The position numbers were made by a program, and so were the translations under genes. Below are positions 1 to 7,186 of a stretch of DNA of 11,328 nt, piece after piece. The notes beneath the pieces are model-generated. The model saw only the letters and a list, made by a program, of their open reading frames with translations, did no database searches and was not told the DNA's origin. Origin of the DNA: Bacteroidales bacterium (GTDB lineage: Bacteria > Bacteroidota > Bacteroidia > Bacteroidales > WCHB1-69); the NCBI GenBank assembly GCA_012518765.1, contig JAAYRN010000116.1:1-11328 (forward strand). Reading direction: 5' to 3'. Every line of letters starts with the position of its first letter. The first letter of the stretch is position 1.

Positions 1-522
1 TGACACAGCATGGGCGTAAGAAAGCTGACAAACATCCGAGCCTTTGGTTGCTAATAATTTAATATTTTGTTCTCCCTGCAACGTCTTTACATGTAGGATA
101 TACATTTGTGCTACTCTTACTTGCAGCGTAAATGTATGAAGTCCACTTGTCAGATTTCCCGAATAAAAAGCGTATTGTTTTCCGCTTACATCGTACAAAG
201 TAAGAGTAATATTTTCATCCATTGGCAGTTGAACTTTTACCTCTGTCGATACTTCAAAGGGATTGGGCATGTTTTGATATACCCAGAATCCGATATTTTC
301 CGCTTCAGTTATACCCACACTGTTAATTAGTTGTAATACGGTATCGGGATAATAAATGGTTTCTTCCCATCCGCGGGTTACATTAAGAATTTTCACACTA
401 TCTAAAGCTTGAAAACTGTCGTCCTGCATCTTAGCAGTGAAACTCAGGTTTACGTAATTTTGAGCTGTACTCAGGCTCATGCTTGCCATAAAGGCAATGA
501 TTAAAAAAATAAAATTTCTCAT
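1..522 (-). CDS. Secreted protein with Por/T9SS sorting-like motif, N-terminal part (truncated by window edge)
   Basis: An open frame starts with ATG at 520-522 and stays open for 174 codons to base 1, so the C-terminus is missing. Residues 1-20 form a signal peptide (MRNFIFLIIAFMASMSLSTA, cut before QN), so the protein is probably exported to the periplasm. Residues 40-63 hold LDSV..., TRGWEET and YPDTVL, a pattern I associate with short N-terminal modules of exported Bacteroidales proteins. Residues 84-115 (NMPNPF ... LTLYDVSGK) resemble the type IX secretion type A sorting domain, which starts with (Y)PNPF and contains a Y/VDxxG strand. That domain is normally at the extreme C-terminus; here at least 60 residues follow it, so it may be an internal beta-sandwich module ahead of another domain (FISUMP-type is my guess from memory, not shown here). 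Neighbour: it lies downstream of dnaN on the same strand, separated by 327 bases and a terminator, so it is probably a separate transcription unit. The reading frame and signal peptide are secure; the function is unknown. Confidence 0.8.
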   Translation of the reverse strand, partial: MRNFIFLIIAFMASMSLSTAQNYVNLSFTAKMQDDSFQALDSVKILNVTRGWEETIYYPDTVLQLINSVGITEAENIGFWVYQNMPNPFEVSTEVKVQLPMDENITLTLYDVSGKQYAFYSGNLTSGLHTFTLQVRVAQMYILHVKTLQGEQNIKLLATKGSDVCQLSYAHAVS

Positions 523-849
523 ACTACTTATTATTTAAAATTTTCAATAAAAAAAACATTTCAACCCTACTATATTAATACAACAGTATTTAACTTTATT
601 TTATTATATAAATTTTGTTTATTTTTCTGTTTTTATTTGCCTAATACAGAAACAATTAATATTAAGCTATTTAATTTTTCAAAAAAAACAACAAATTTCG
701 ACTTGTTTTTTGGAATAAAATATCTCTAACGCTACCCATTAGAAAAATATCAATGTTTTATAATTGTATTTTTCTTTTTCGTAATTTGGGTTTACAAAGA
801 AAAGGACTGTTTATTACAGTCCTTTTCTTGTTTATATATTTTACAATGC
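523..849. other. Gene-free AT-rich intergenic region
   Basis: This stretch of 327 bases lies between dnaN and the secreted-protein gene. It contains the dnaN hairpin terminator at 797-829 and then very AT-rich DNA with many A and T runs. It should also hold the minus-strand promoter of the gene starting at 522. A near match to the Bacteroidota -7 element (TAGGGTTG) occurs on the minus strand at about 570-580, but no well-spaced -33 element was seen, so I do not call a promoter. No open frame with a plausible start was seen. Confidence 0.6.
797..829 (-). terminator. Rho-independent terminator downstream of dnaN
   Basis: A perfect inverted repeat pairs 797-809 with 817-829 (core AAAAGGACTG / CAGTCCTTTT), giving a 13-bp stem with a 7-base loop (TTTATTA). 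It begins 20 bases after the dnaN stop codon. The arms carry A runs on one side and T runs on the other, so the hairpin could stop transcription in either direction. No plus-strand gene ends here, so termination of the long minus-strand gene block is the likely role. Confidence 0.75.
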
Positions 850-1980
850 TTAATTATTTAGCATCAAAGGCATTATAAGCATCAAAACATCTTCTTCGTC
901 GGGTTGGTCTTTCATTTCAAACACCAATCCAGCTCCCGTGGGATGTGAAAATTTAAACACCACATCTTTGGTCATCAAATTACTTAGTATTTCTTGTAAG
1001 AATTTAGAGCTAAATCCTATTTCAAATTCACTTTCTTCTCCTTCGAAAACACAGGGTAAATTTACTGTAGCTTTGGTCGAATAATCGATATCTTCGGCTG
1101 TTAATGTCAGTTTTGTATCTTCTATTTTCAAGCGAACCTGATAGGTTGATTGATTGGCGTATAAAGTAATGTTTCTTATTTTTTGCAATAGATTTTGACG
1201 TTCTACTTGCAGTACATTGGTGTTGTTTTTAGGAATAACAGCTTCGTAATTAGGATATTTTCCTTCAATCAATTTGGTGGTAACTGTGATTGTATTCAAG
1301 GTAAAACGAATGCGAGATTCGCTAAAACTCACCTCCATGGTTTCATCTGTATTTTGCAATATATTTTTCAATTGCAACAAGGGTTTTTTAGGAATAATCA
1401 AGGCTGCTTCCTTGTCTATTTTCACCGTATTATTATGATATTTCACCAATCGATGAGCATCTGTTGCTACAAATGTAATTCCTTCGGGGCTTAATTGGCA
1501 AAAAATTCCTGCCATTACCGGGCGTATTTCGGCATTTCCTGTAGCAAAAGCTGTTCGAGAAATTCCATTAACCAACACATCCACAGGCATTTTAAAAGTT
1601 TGTTCATCTTCTACTTCTTTTACCTGAGGAAATTGTTCGGCATCGAAACCCATTAGTTTATAAAACGCCTCCCCTGCCGATACTTCTATGCTATAATCAT
1701 CGTTAACCGTAAAAATAACAGGCACATCAGGCAAGGAACTGATGGTTTCAACAATTAATTTACCGGGAATTACAATACTTCCATCTCCGTCAGACTCTGA
1801 CAGTTCTACCTTAGTTGTAATGGTAGTTTCAAGGTCGGTACCTATGAGAGTTAAAGAAGAATTTTCAATTACAAACAATATATTTTCAACAATGGGTACA
1901 CTTTTATTTGTGGTAAGGATACCGTTTACATGGTGTAAATTCTTAGCCAATAGTTGACTGGATACAATGAACTTTATCAT
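850..1980 (-). CDS. dnaN: DNA polymerase III beta subunit (sliding clamp)
   Basis: DnaN forms the ring-shaped dimer that encircles DNA and tethers the replicative polymerase; it also docks mismatch repair and translesion factors. The product has 376 residues, normal for the family. It begins MIKFIVSSQLLAKNLHHVNG, the standard first strand and helix of the clamp, followed by PIVENILFVIENSSLTLIGTDLET, and it ends in MLIMPLMLNN, the family's C-terminal strand (MPxxL). The three clamp domains fit roughly residues 1-120, 125-250 and 255-376. An in-frame ATG lies seven codons upstream at 1999-2001, but the extra residues MQKNKIT are not part of the fold and that ATG overlaps the candidate promoter, so the start at 1978-1980 is preferred. 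The gene is last in the minus-strand block, 65 bases after the glycosylphosphotransferase gene, and has its own terminator. It may be transcribed both from the upstream operon and from its own promoter. Confidence 0.97.
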   Translation of the reverse strand: MIKFIVSSQLLAKNLHHVNGILTTNKSVPIVENILFVIENSSLTLIGTDLETTITTKVELSESDGDGSIVIPGKLIVETISSLPDVPVIFTVNDDYSIEVSAGEAFYKLMGFDAEQFPQVKEVEDEQTFKMPVDVLVNGISRTAFATGNAEIRPVMAGIFCQLSPEGITFVATDAHRLVKYHNNTVKIDKEAALIIPKKPLLQLKNILQNTDETMEVSFSESRIRFTLNTITVTTKLIEGKYPNYEAVIPKNNTNVLQVERQNLLQKIRNITLYANQSTYQVRLKIEDTKLTLTAEDIDYSTKATVNLPCVFEGEESEFEIGFSSKFLQEILSNLMTKDVVFKFSHPTGAGLVFEMKDQPDEEDVLMLIMPLMLNN

Positions 1981-1998
1981 AGTTATTTTATTTTTTTG

Positions 1999-2006
1999 CA
2001 AAAATA
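1999..2006 (-). promoter_or_regulatory. dnaN: Candidate Bacteroidota -7 promoter element for dnaN
   Basis: On the minus strand the sequence reads TATTTTTG, a full match to the TAnnTTTG -7 consensus of Bacteroidota primary sigma factor promoters. It lies 18 bases before the dnaN ATG, leaving a short leader. No good -33 TTTG was found at the right distance, and AT-rich DNA gives such matches by chance, so the call is tentative. Confidence 0.35.
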
Positions 2007-2045
2007 CACATTTTTATTGTACTTTTTTACGGTTATTTTATTTTT

Positions 2046-3479
2046 TTATTTACCTTTTAAACGTAGTACTGCTACTACTGTGTAAAACAATATTTTAATA
2101 TCGACTAACAAAGACATATTTTCTATATACATCATATCAAACTTCAATCTTTCGACCATTTGTTCTACATTTTCGGCATATCCATAAGTAACTTGCCCCC
2201 ACGATGTCAATCCTGGCTTTGCAAGTAGCAACAAGCGATAATGCGGTGCTATTTGTACGATTTGATCTATATAATATTGACGTTCAGGACGAGGACCTAC
2301 TAACGACATGTCGCCTTTCAACACATTGAAAAATTGTGGTAATTCGTCAAAATGTGTTCTTCGAATAAAGCGTCCAAATTTGGTAATTCTTTCGTCATTT
2401 TCGCTGGATAATTGAGGACCTTCTTTTTCAGAATCTACGTACATGGAGCGAAATTTTATAATATGAAAAGGTTTTCCTTTATAACCTATTCTCTCTTGTT
2501 TAAATAAAATAGGTCCTGGCGATGACTTTCTAACTCCTATATACAGAATTAGATACAAGGGTGCAAATAAGATAATAAAAAACAAAGACAGTGTAATATC
2601 CATCCCTCTTTTTATGATTTTTTGCCACAAAGGGTGCATAAAATCCAAATTAATTTGAATCAGTGGTTCGTTAAAAATGGCTGTGTTTTTTACCGTTCCC
2701 AATATATAATCTTCGGTATTGGGCAGTATTTTTATTAAAATATTTTCTACATCTATGACCGAAAAAATCTTTTCTAAATAAGTCCTTTGTCCGTTTCCTA
2801 TAGCTATAATTAATTCATCAACACGTTTGTTTTTGATCAACTGTGATAAATCGGAATAATGTCCTAAGCAAGGAAGTACCTCTTCTATTTCCGATCTGTC
2901 TTCTCCGTTTACATACACAAACCCCACAAATTTGGTTCCCGAATGTTGTTTCTGATTTTTAATGGTTTGGTACAAATCAACGGCAACTTTTCCGCTACCT
3001 ATTAATATGGTATTAAACCCTAATTTGCCCGCATGTATGGCGTTATTGGTTATGGTAATTACAATAAAACGAAACAAGCTGGTTGTAAAAAACTGCAAAC
3101 CAAACAATAAAGCAAAAAGTTTGATGTAGTCGGTATAATTTACAATGTGGTCATCGAGTATGATGGCAAAAAATAAAACAATAGACCCAATGAAGGTAGT
3201 TCTAAAAATTGTATCCAATTCTTTGATGCGTGATTTTCGATACACAGAACGGTAATTTCCTGTAATTGTGTATAAAATCACCCAACATAAAGGTATCAAT
3301 GTAATACCCAAATAAAATTTATAATCGGTAAATATGGCTCGGTAAATTTCTTCTACCGAGTGATAAGAAGGTTCGTTAAATTTGCGATAGGAAAAAAAAC
3401 AAAACCACGTAATAATAGCAGCCAATACGTCTAATAGGACGTAAATACTGGTTTGTTTTTTCTTATTCATTTCTCTCAT
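2046..3479 (-). CDS. Polyprenyl (undecaprenyl-phosphate) glycosylphosphotransferase, WcaJ/WbaP-like
   Basis: This membrane enzyme is expected to transfer a sugar-1-phosphate from a nucleotide sugar to undecaprenyl phosphate, the first committed step of exopolysaccharide, capsule or O-antigen unit assembly. The sequence shows the full-length architecture. Four hydrophobic segments lie at about residues 12-29, 55-73, 94-108 and 119-140. A Rossmann-like region follows at about 155-260 (ILIGSGKVA). A further membrane or re-entrant helix lies at about 295-315. The C-terminal catalytic domain has SSPGPILFKQERIG (319-332), FHIIKFRSM, the catalytic Asp-Glu pair in DELPQFFNVLKGDMSLVGPRPE (D378, E379) and KPGLTSWGQV. 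The length of 477 residues matches the long bacterial subfamily. The gene starts 2 bases after the lipoprotein stop; ATG at 3468-3470 (MNKKKQ) is an alternative start preceded by GAGAGA. The sugar specificity cannot be read from sequence. No other polysaccharide gene is in the window. Confidence 0.93.
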   Translation of the reverse strand: MREMNKKKQTSIYVLLDVLAAIITWFCFFSYRKFNEPSYHSVEEIYRAIFTDYKFYLGITLIPLCWVILYTITGNYRSVYRKSRIKELDTIFRTTFIGSIVLFFAIILDDHIVNYTDYIKLFALLFGLQFFTTSLFRFIVITITNNAIHAGKLGFNTILIGSGKVAVDLYQTIKNQKQHSGTKFVGFVYVNGEDRSEIEEVLPCLGHYSDLSQLIKNKRVDELIIAIGNGQRTYLEKIFSVIDVENILIKILPNTEDYILGTVKNTAIFNEPLIQINLDFMHPLWQKIIKRGMDITLSLFFIILFAPLYLILYIGVRKSSPGPILFKQERIGYKGKPFHIIKFRSMYVDSEKEGPQLSSENDERITKFGRFIRRTHFDELPQFFNVLKGDMSLVGPRPERQYYIDQIVQIAPHYRLLLLAKPGLTSWGQVTYGYAENVEQMVERLKFDMMYIENMSLLVDIKILFYTVVAVLRLKGK

Positions 3480-3481
3480 AC

Positions 3482-4405
3482 TTAAAGCGGTATATATACT
3501 AATTTTATGTTATCGAAAAAGCAGGTAGCGGATACTCCTGCCTTGGTGGTTCCTTTGATGTATACTGTAAAATCTTTCATATAAGCACTTTGCTCGTGCA
3601 TGGCTTCGGTTACATTAATGTACATTTTTTTCCATGTAGGCGATTGTTTTATTTTTATCAACGGACGCTGTACTTTTTGATCCGTAATGGTATTAACATA
3701 CAACCCTACTTCTACATTAATATTATCATTTTCAGGTATATCCATTTTATAATTCAATTCAATAAAACAATATTGTGTATTGGTGTTTTTAAGCTCGTAG
3801 GCATCGTTGGTTATGATTTCAAAAAAACTGCTGCCTGTATCCAAAATAGATATTTTTCCTGAGTAATTATTTATTTCTCCTTTGTGATAAAAAACATTTT
3901 TTGGGTCGCCCGTTTTTTCAAGCGGCGGACTGCTTTCTATGGCTGTAAATTTCAAACCTGCATCTTCAAAATCCTCTTTGAATGCAAAGTCTACATAATC
4001 GGCATAGGTAAAAGACGGACGAAAAGAATAAACTGTATCAACATCTAAATCAACTGTTTCAAAACAAGATGTATACATGGGATAAGAGGGTCGTCGAGAT
4101 GAAATTCCATCCATCATGATACCGGGTGAAAATTGAAGTTTAACTTTTCCACTTGTTAATACCGGAAATTTAGCTGGCAATTCATATACTCCTACACTGA
4201 CACCATTTACCGTAACCCAAACATCTGTAATCTTGTGAGATGCTGTTCCATACGTAATGTAATCTGCCGAAAAATCGACAGAATCTATTTGAAAATATAC
4301 GGGAATAGTCATGTCTTTGAGGCAACTTGTAAACGACATAATGTATACAGTAAATAGAATTAAAACGATTGGGGTGTTTTTCATGCTTCTTTTCTTAAAT
4401 TTCAT
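3482..4405 (-). CDS. Uncharacterised lipoprotein, probable envelope beta-sandwich protein
   Basis: The product has 307 residues. A lipoprotein signal peptide covers residues 8-28 (MKNTPIVLILF...MSFTSC), with Cys28 as the predicted lipidated residue, so it probably sits in the inner or outer membrane facing the periplasm or surface. The mature part is beta-rich, with an N-terminal piece containing ITDVWVTVNG and VYELPAKFPV, and a C-terminal half ending ATCFFDNIKLVYIPL, a closing strand pattern common in carbohydrate-binding jelly-roll folds. That resemblance is a pattern impression, not proof. The start codon overlaps the rimO stop as ATGA (4402-4405), which supports translational coupling and this start; the later ATG at 4382-4384 would give a tidier signal peptide. 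The following gene encodes the glycosylphosphotransferase, so a role in surface polysaccharide assembly or display is a reasonable guess. I cannot assign a named family. Confidence 0.85.
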   Translation of the reverse strand: MKFKKRSMKNTPIVLILFTVYIMSFTSCLKDMTIPVYFQIDSVDFSADYITYGTASHKITDVWVTVNGVSVGVYELPAKFPVLTSGKVKLQFSPGIMMDGISSRRPSYPMYTSCFETVDLDVDTVYSFRPSFTYADYVDFAFKEDFEDAGLKFTAIESSPPLEKTGDPKNVFYHKGEINNYSGKISILDTGSSFFEIITNDAYELKNTNTQYCFIELNYKMDIPENDNINVEVGLYVNTITDQKVQRPLIKIKQSPTWKKMYINVTEAMHEQSAYMKDFTVYIKGTTKAGVSATCFFDNIKLVYIPL

Positions 4406-5763
4406 ATTTCAACTACCTCTCCATACAAATCAAAAGCTTCTGCCTTTGTTATCTTCACAGAATAAAAACCTCCTATATCGCATTTTATTGCTTTTTTGGA
4501 AACATAAACTAAGTTGTCCACTTCGGGAGAGTCAAATTCTGTTCGTCCTATATAATGTGTTTTATTTTCAGTATCAATTAAAACCTTATAAATACTTCCT
4601 ATTTTTTGGGTGTTTTTTGTCAAAGATATTTCTTGCTGTAAAAACATTAAATTTTCTTTTCGGCTTTCTTTTTCTCTTTTTGAAATGGTGTTTTTTAACA
4701 AATAAGCTGCTGTTTTTTCTTCGTGTGAATAGGTAAACACACCCAATCTGTCAAATCCTATTTCATTGATAAATGCCTCTAATTGACGATAAATCTTTTT
4801 TGTTTCACCTGGATAACCCACTATAAACGAAGTTCGTAAAGCTGCATCGGGAACTTTTTTACGAATGGTATCTATCAAACTACGGATTTCTTTTTCCGTG
4901 GTATTTCGTTTCATAGAATGCAAAATATCATCGTTGATGTGCTGCAAAGGTAAATCAAGGTATTTGCATACTTTTTCGTTTTCATTCATGACATCTAATA
5001 TATCCAAAGGAAAGGTAGAAGGATAAGCATAATGTAATCGTATCCAATCTATTTCTTGGATTTTAAGCAAGGATTTCAACAGTTTTGACAGTTGTGATTT
5101 TTTGTATAAATCTATGCCGTAATAGGTCAAATCTTGTGCTATCAAAATGAGTTCCTTTACTCCTTCTTGAGCCATTATTTCGGCTTCGTTGATTAGTTGT
5201 TCCAAGGGTTTGGAAACATATTTTCCTCTTATGTTGGGAATGGCACAAAAAGAACAGCGATGATTACATCCTTCCGAAATTTTTAAATAAGAATAATGAG
5301 AAGGAGTGCTTAACAATCTATTTTTTAGATAATCAGAATTAAATTCTGCTTGTAAATAATTAACAATTCCATCTGCATCGTGAACGCCAAAAAAAGCGTC
5401 AACTTCGGGTAGCTCCGTAGCTAATTCTTCTTTATAGCGTTGATACAAACAGCCAAAAACAATCAATACTTTAATTTTTCCTTCCGATTTGGCTTTTATA
5501 CAATCTAATATAATCTCAATAGATTGTTCTTTTGCGTCTTGTATAAATCCGCAGGTATTTATAATGCTTATAGGTAGGTGTTTTTTTGATTCAAAAACAA
5601 CTTTAAAATCGTTCATTTTCAATTGGTATGCCAATTGTTCCGAATCTACCGTATTTTTGGAACAACCCAAAGAAATAATATTGATTTTTCTTTCGATTAA
5701 AGACAAATCTAATGAAGATTTTTTTTCAGGAAAACGCATTATAAACTGTTGAATGATAGGCAT
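4402..5763 (-). CDS. rimO: Ribosomal protein uS12 (S12) methylthiotransferase RimO
   Basis: RimO is a radical-SAM enzyme with two [4Fe-4S] clusters that adds a methylthio group to a conserved aspartate of ribosomal protein S12 in the cytoplasm. The N-terminal UPF0004 domain carries its three cluster cysteines: C34 (SLGCSKNTVDSEQ), C71 (INTCGF) and C105 (VFGCLYQRY). The radical-SAM motif CX3CX2C is C166, C170, C173 (EGCNHRCSFCAIPNIRGKY). A TRAM domain fits the C-terminal ~65 residues. GCSKNxVDSE distinguishes RimO from the related tRNA enzyme MiaB. At 453 residues it is slightly long because about 25 residues precede the first strand; a second ATG at residue 9 is an alternative start. The start lies 3 bases after the stop of the repeat-protein gene and the stop overlaps the lipoprotein start, so it is embedded in a tightly packed operon. 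Confidence 0.96.
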   Translation of the reverse strand: MPIIQQFIMRFPEKKSSLDLSLIERKINIISLGCSKNTVDSEQLAYQLKMNDFKVVFESKKHLPISIINTCGFIQDAKEQSIEIILDCIKAKSEGKIKVLIVFGCLYQRYKEELATELPEVDAFFGVHDADGIVNYLQAEFNSDYLKNRLLSTPSHYSYLKISEGCNHRCSFCAIPNIRGKYVSKPLEQLINEAEIMAQEGVKELILIAQDLTYYGIDLYKKSQLSKLLKSLLKIQEIDWIRLHYAYPSTFPLDILDVMNENEKVCKYLDLPLQHINDDILHSMKRNTTEKEIRSLIDTIRKKVPDAALRTSFIVGYPGETKKIYRQLEAFINEIGFDRLGVFTYSHEEKTAAYLLKNTISKREKESRKENLMFLQQEISLTKNTQKIGSIYKVLIDTENKTHYIGRTEFDSPEVDNLVYVSKKAIKCDIGGFYSVKITKAEAFDLYGEVVEI

Positions 5764-5766
5764 TTT

Positions 5767-7083
5767 TTATCTTTTTTTCAAATTTGGAGTTTTTTCGTCT
5801 ATCAATATTTTATGTTGCTGTCCATTTTTATATTGAACTTGATATATGATTTTTCCTTTATCGTCATAAAAAGTCCAGGTTCCGATTTTTATCAAATTAT
5901 TATAAGCACCTTCGCTTTGTTTTCGTCCGTTGGCGTAGTATTCTACAAATTTACCATTAGGTAAATGTTTGGAAAACTTTTGTTTACGTACCAACTCTCC
6001 CCTTCTTCCAAAAAAAGACCAGGTTCCCTCTTTTTGATTGGATACATATTTTCCTGTTTCTAATTTATTTCCCAACTGGGAATATTCTACCCATTTTCCT
6101 GTTTTACTATCGTTTTTGTAAGCTCCATTGCTTCTCAGTTTTCCGTTATCCCAGTAGTAAATATATTTCCCATTTTTTTTATTGTTCTGATATTGAATAG
6201 TATACTTTTGTATCCCATTGGGATAAAAACCTTTCCATGTTCCACACATTTCGCCTTTACAAAAATATCCTTCGTCCATAATTCTTCCGTTTTCGTACCA
6301 TTGTACCCAGTAGCCATTTTCTTTATCATCGATAAATTTGCCTTCTCGTTGTTTTTTCCCATTTTCATACCAAGCTATCCAATTTCCTTGGCGATATCCC
6401 CTAACATAATTTCCGTTTCTCCATTTTTGTCCAGTTTCATAGTAATAAGTCCACACACTGTCTTGTAGACCCTCAATAAATTTTCCTATACTTCCTAATC
6501 TTCCATTTTCATGGAAAAACATCCACACACTGTCTTGTAAACCATTAAGGAGTTTGCCTTGCATTTCTTTTTTGCCATTTTCGTACCACCAAACACCTAC
6601 TCCTTGTAATTGGTTATTTCGGTAATAACCTCTAAAAGAGCGGACTTCATTGGGGTGAAACTCCTCACATAATCCTTCTAAGGAGTCGGTTACATAAAAG
6701 CATTTTTTGCTAATTTTTCCATTTTCATGATAAAATATCCATGCACTATCTTTCATATAATCTTTAAAATAGCCGCTACTTTCTTTTGTCCCATCGGAAT
6801 ACCAGCTTGTAAATGTTCCAGTTTCGGGATGAAAATCAGACCATAACGCTCCGTTTGAATACCATGATTTCCAATTTCCTATTCGTTTACCTTCTTTGTA
6901 TTTTCCTTCCATTCTTTTGGTTCCGTTGGAATAATAATACATCCAAATTCCGTCCTCTTTCCCCTCTACATAATTGCCTTCGCTGTATATGTTTTTGTTT
7001 TCCCAATAATTGATTTGATATTGTGCCACAACGCCACTGTGAATAACCCACAAAAAGAGGAATAAAAGTCCATATTTTCTCAT
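5767..7083 (-). CDS. Exported MORN-like repeat protein (YwqK/toxin-antitoxin 'antitoxin' repeat family)
   Basis: The product has 438 residues. A signal peptide (MRKYGLLFLFLWVIHSGVVA, cut before QYQ) indicates export. Almost all the rest is about 16 consecutive repeats of roughly 24 residues with the core G-x-W-x-x-Y/W-Y-x-N-G-x-x-x-x-x-G-x-Y/F, starting near VEGKEDGIWMYYYSNG and ending near TWTFYDDKGK. These match the MORN-2/YwqK-type repeat. Databases often label such proteins 'antitoxin', but no toxin gene is adjacent and a secreted repeat rod suggests a binding or scaffold role at the envelope. Repeat 5 (EGLCEEFHPNEVRS) is the most degenerate. The frame is open upstream to 7182, but the signal peptide and a candidate promoter at 7105-7134 place the start at 7081-7083. 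rimO begins 3 bases after the stop, so the two are probably co-transcribed. The ligand and function are unknown. Confidence 0.88.
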   Translation of the reverse strand: MRKYGLLFLFLWVIHSGVVAQYQINYWENKNIYSEGNYVEGKEDGIWMYYYSNGTKRMEGKYKEGKRIGNWKSWYSNGALWSDFHPETGTFTSWYSDGTKESSGYFKDYMKDSAWIFYHENGKISKKCFYVTDSLEGLCEEFHPNEVRSFRGYYRNNQLQGVGVWWYENGKKEMQGKLLNGLQDSVWMFFHENGRLGSIGKFIEGLQDSVWTYYYETGQKWRNGNYVRGYRQGNWIAWYENGKKQREGKFIDDKENGYWVQWYENGRIMDEGYFCKGEMCGTWKGFYPNGIQKYTIQYQNNKKNGKYIYYWDNGKLRSNGAYKNDSKTGKWVEYSQLGNKLETGKYVSNQKEGTWSFFGRRGELVRKQKFSKHLPNGKFVEYYANGRKQSEGAYNNLIKIGTWTFYDDKGKIIYQVQYKNGQQHKILIDEKTPNLKKR

Positions 7084-7104
7084 GTGATATATGTTTATAG
7101 TATT

Positions 7105-7134
7105 CAAGTATATGCAATTATACAATTTAACAAA
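7105..7134 (-). promoter_or_regulatory. Candidate Bacteroidota promoter for the MORN-repeat/rimO operon
   Basis: On the minus strand, TTTG at 7131-7134 (-33 element) is followed after 18 bases by TATACTTG at 7105-7112, which differs from the TAnnTTTG -7 consensus at one base. The element ends about 21 bases before the ATG at 7083. Its position supports that ATG as the start and suggests that the repeat protein, rimO, lipoprotein and glycosylphosphotransferase genes form one transcription unit. Confidence 0.45.
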
Positions 7135-7186
7135 CGTTTGGGAGTATATAATATTGTTTGGTGTTATTTGATTTTTTCTCATACAA

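Noticed and set aside
106..330. 74-codon plus-strand open frame at the left end
   Set aside because: It is antisense to the secreted-protein gene, whose frame has a signal peptide and a recognisable motif.
4311..4736. 141-codon open frame on the plus strand
   Set aside because: It lies antisense across the rimO/lipoprotein junction, is rich in Phe and Leu as expected from the complement of Lys/Glu-rich coding sequence, and resembles no known protein.
5767..7083. Toxin-antitoxin module suggested by the YwqK-type repeats
   Set aside because: No small toxin gene is adjacent; the neighbours are rimO and a DUF2520 protein, and the repeat protein carries a signal peptide.
7084..7182. Upstream extension of the MORN-like protein to an ATG at 7182
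   Set aside because: It would put 33 residues before a clear signal peptide and would place the candidate promoter inside the coding region.
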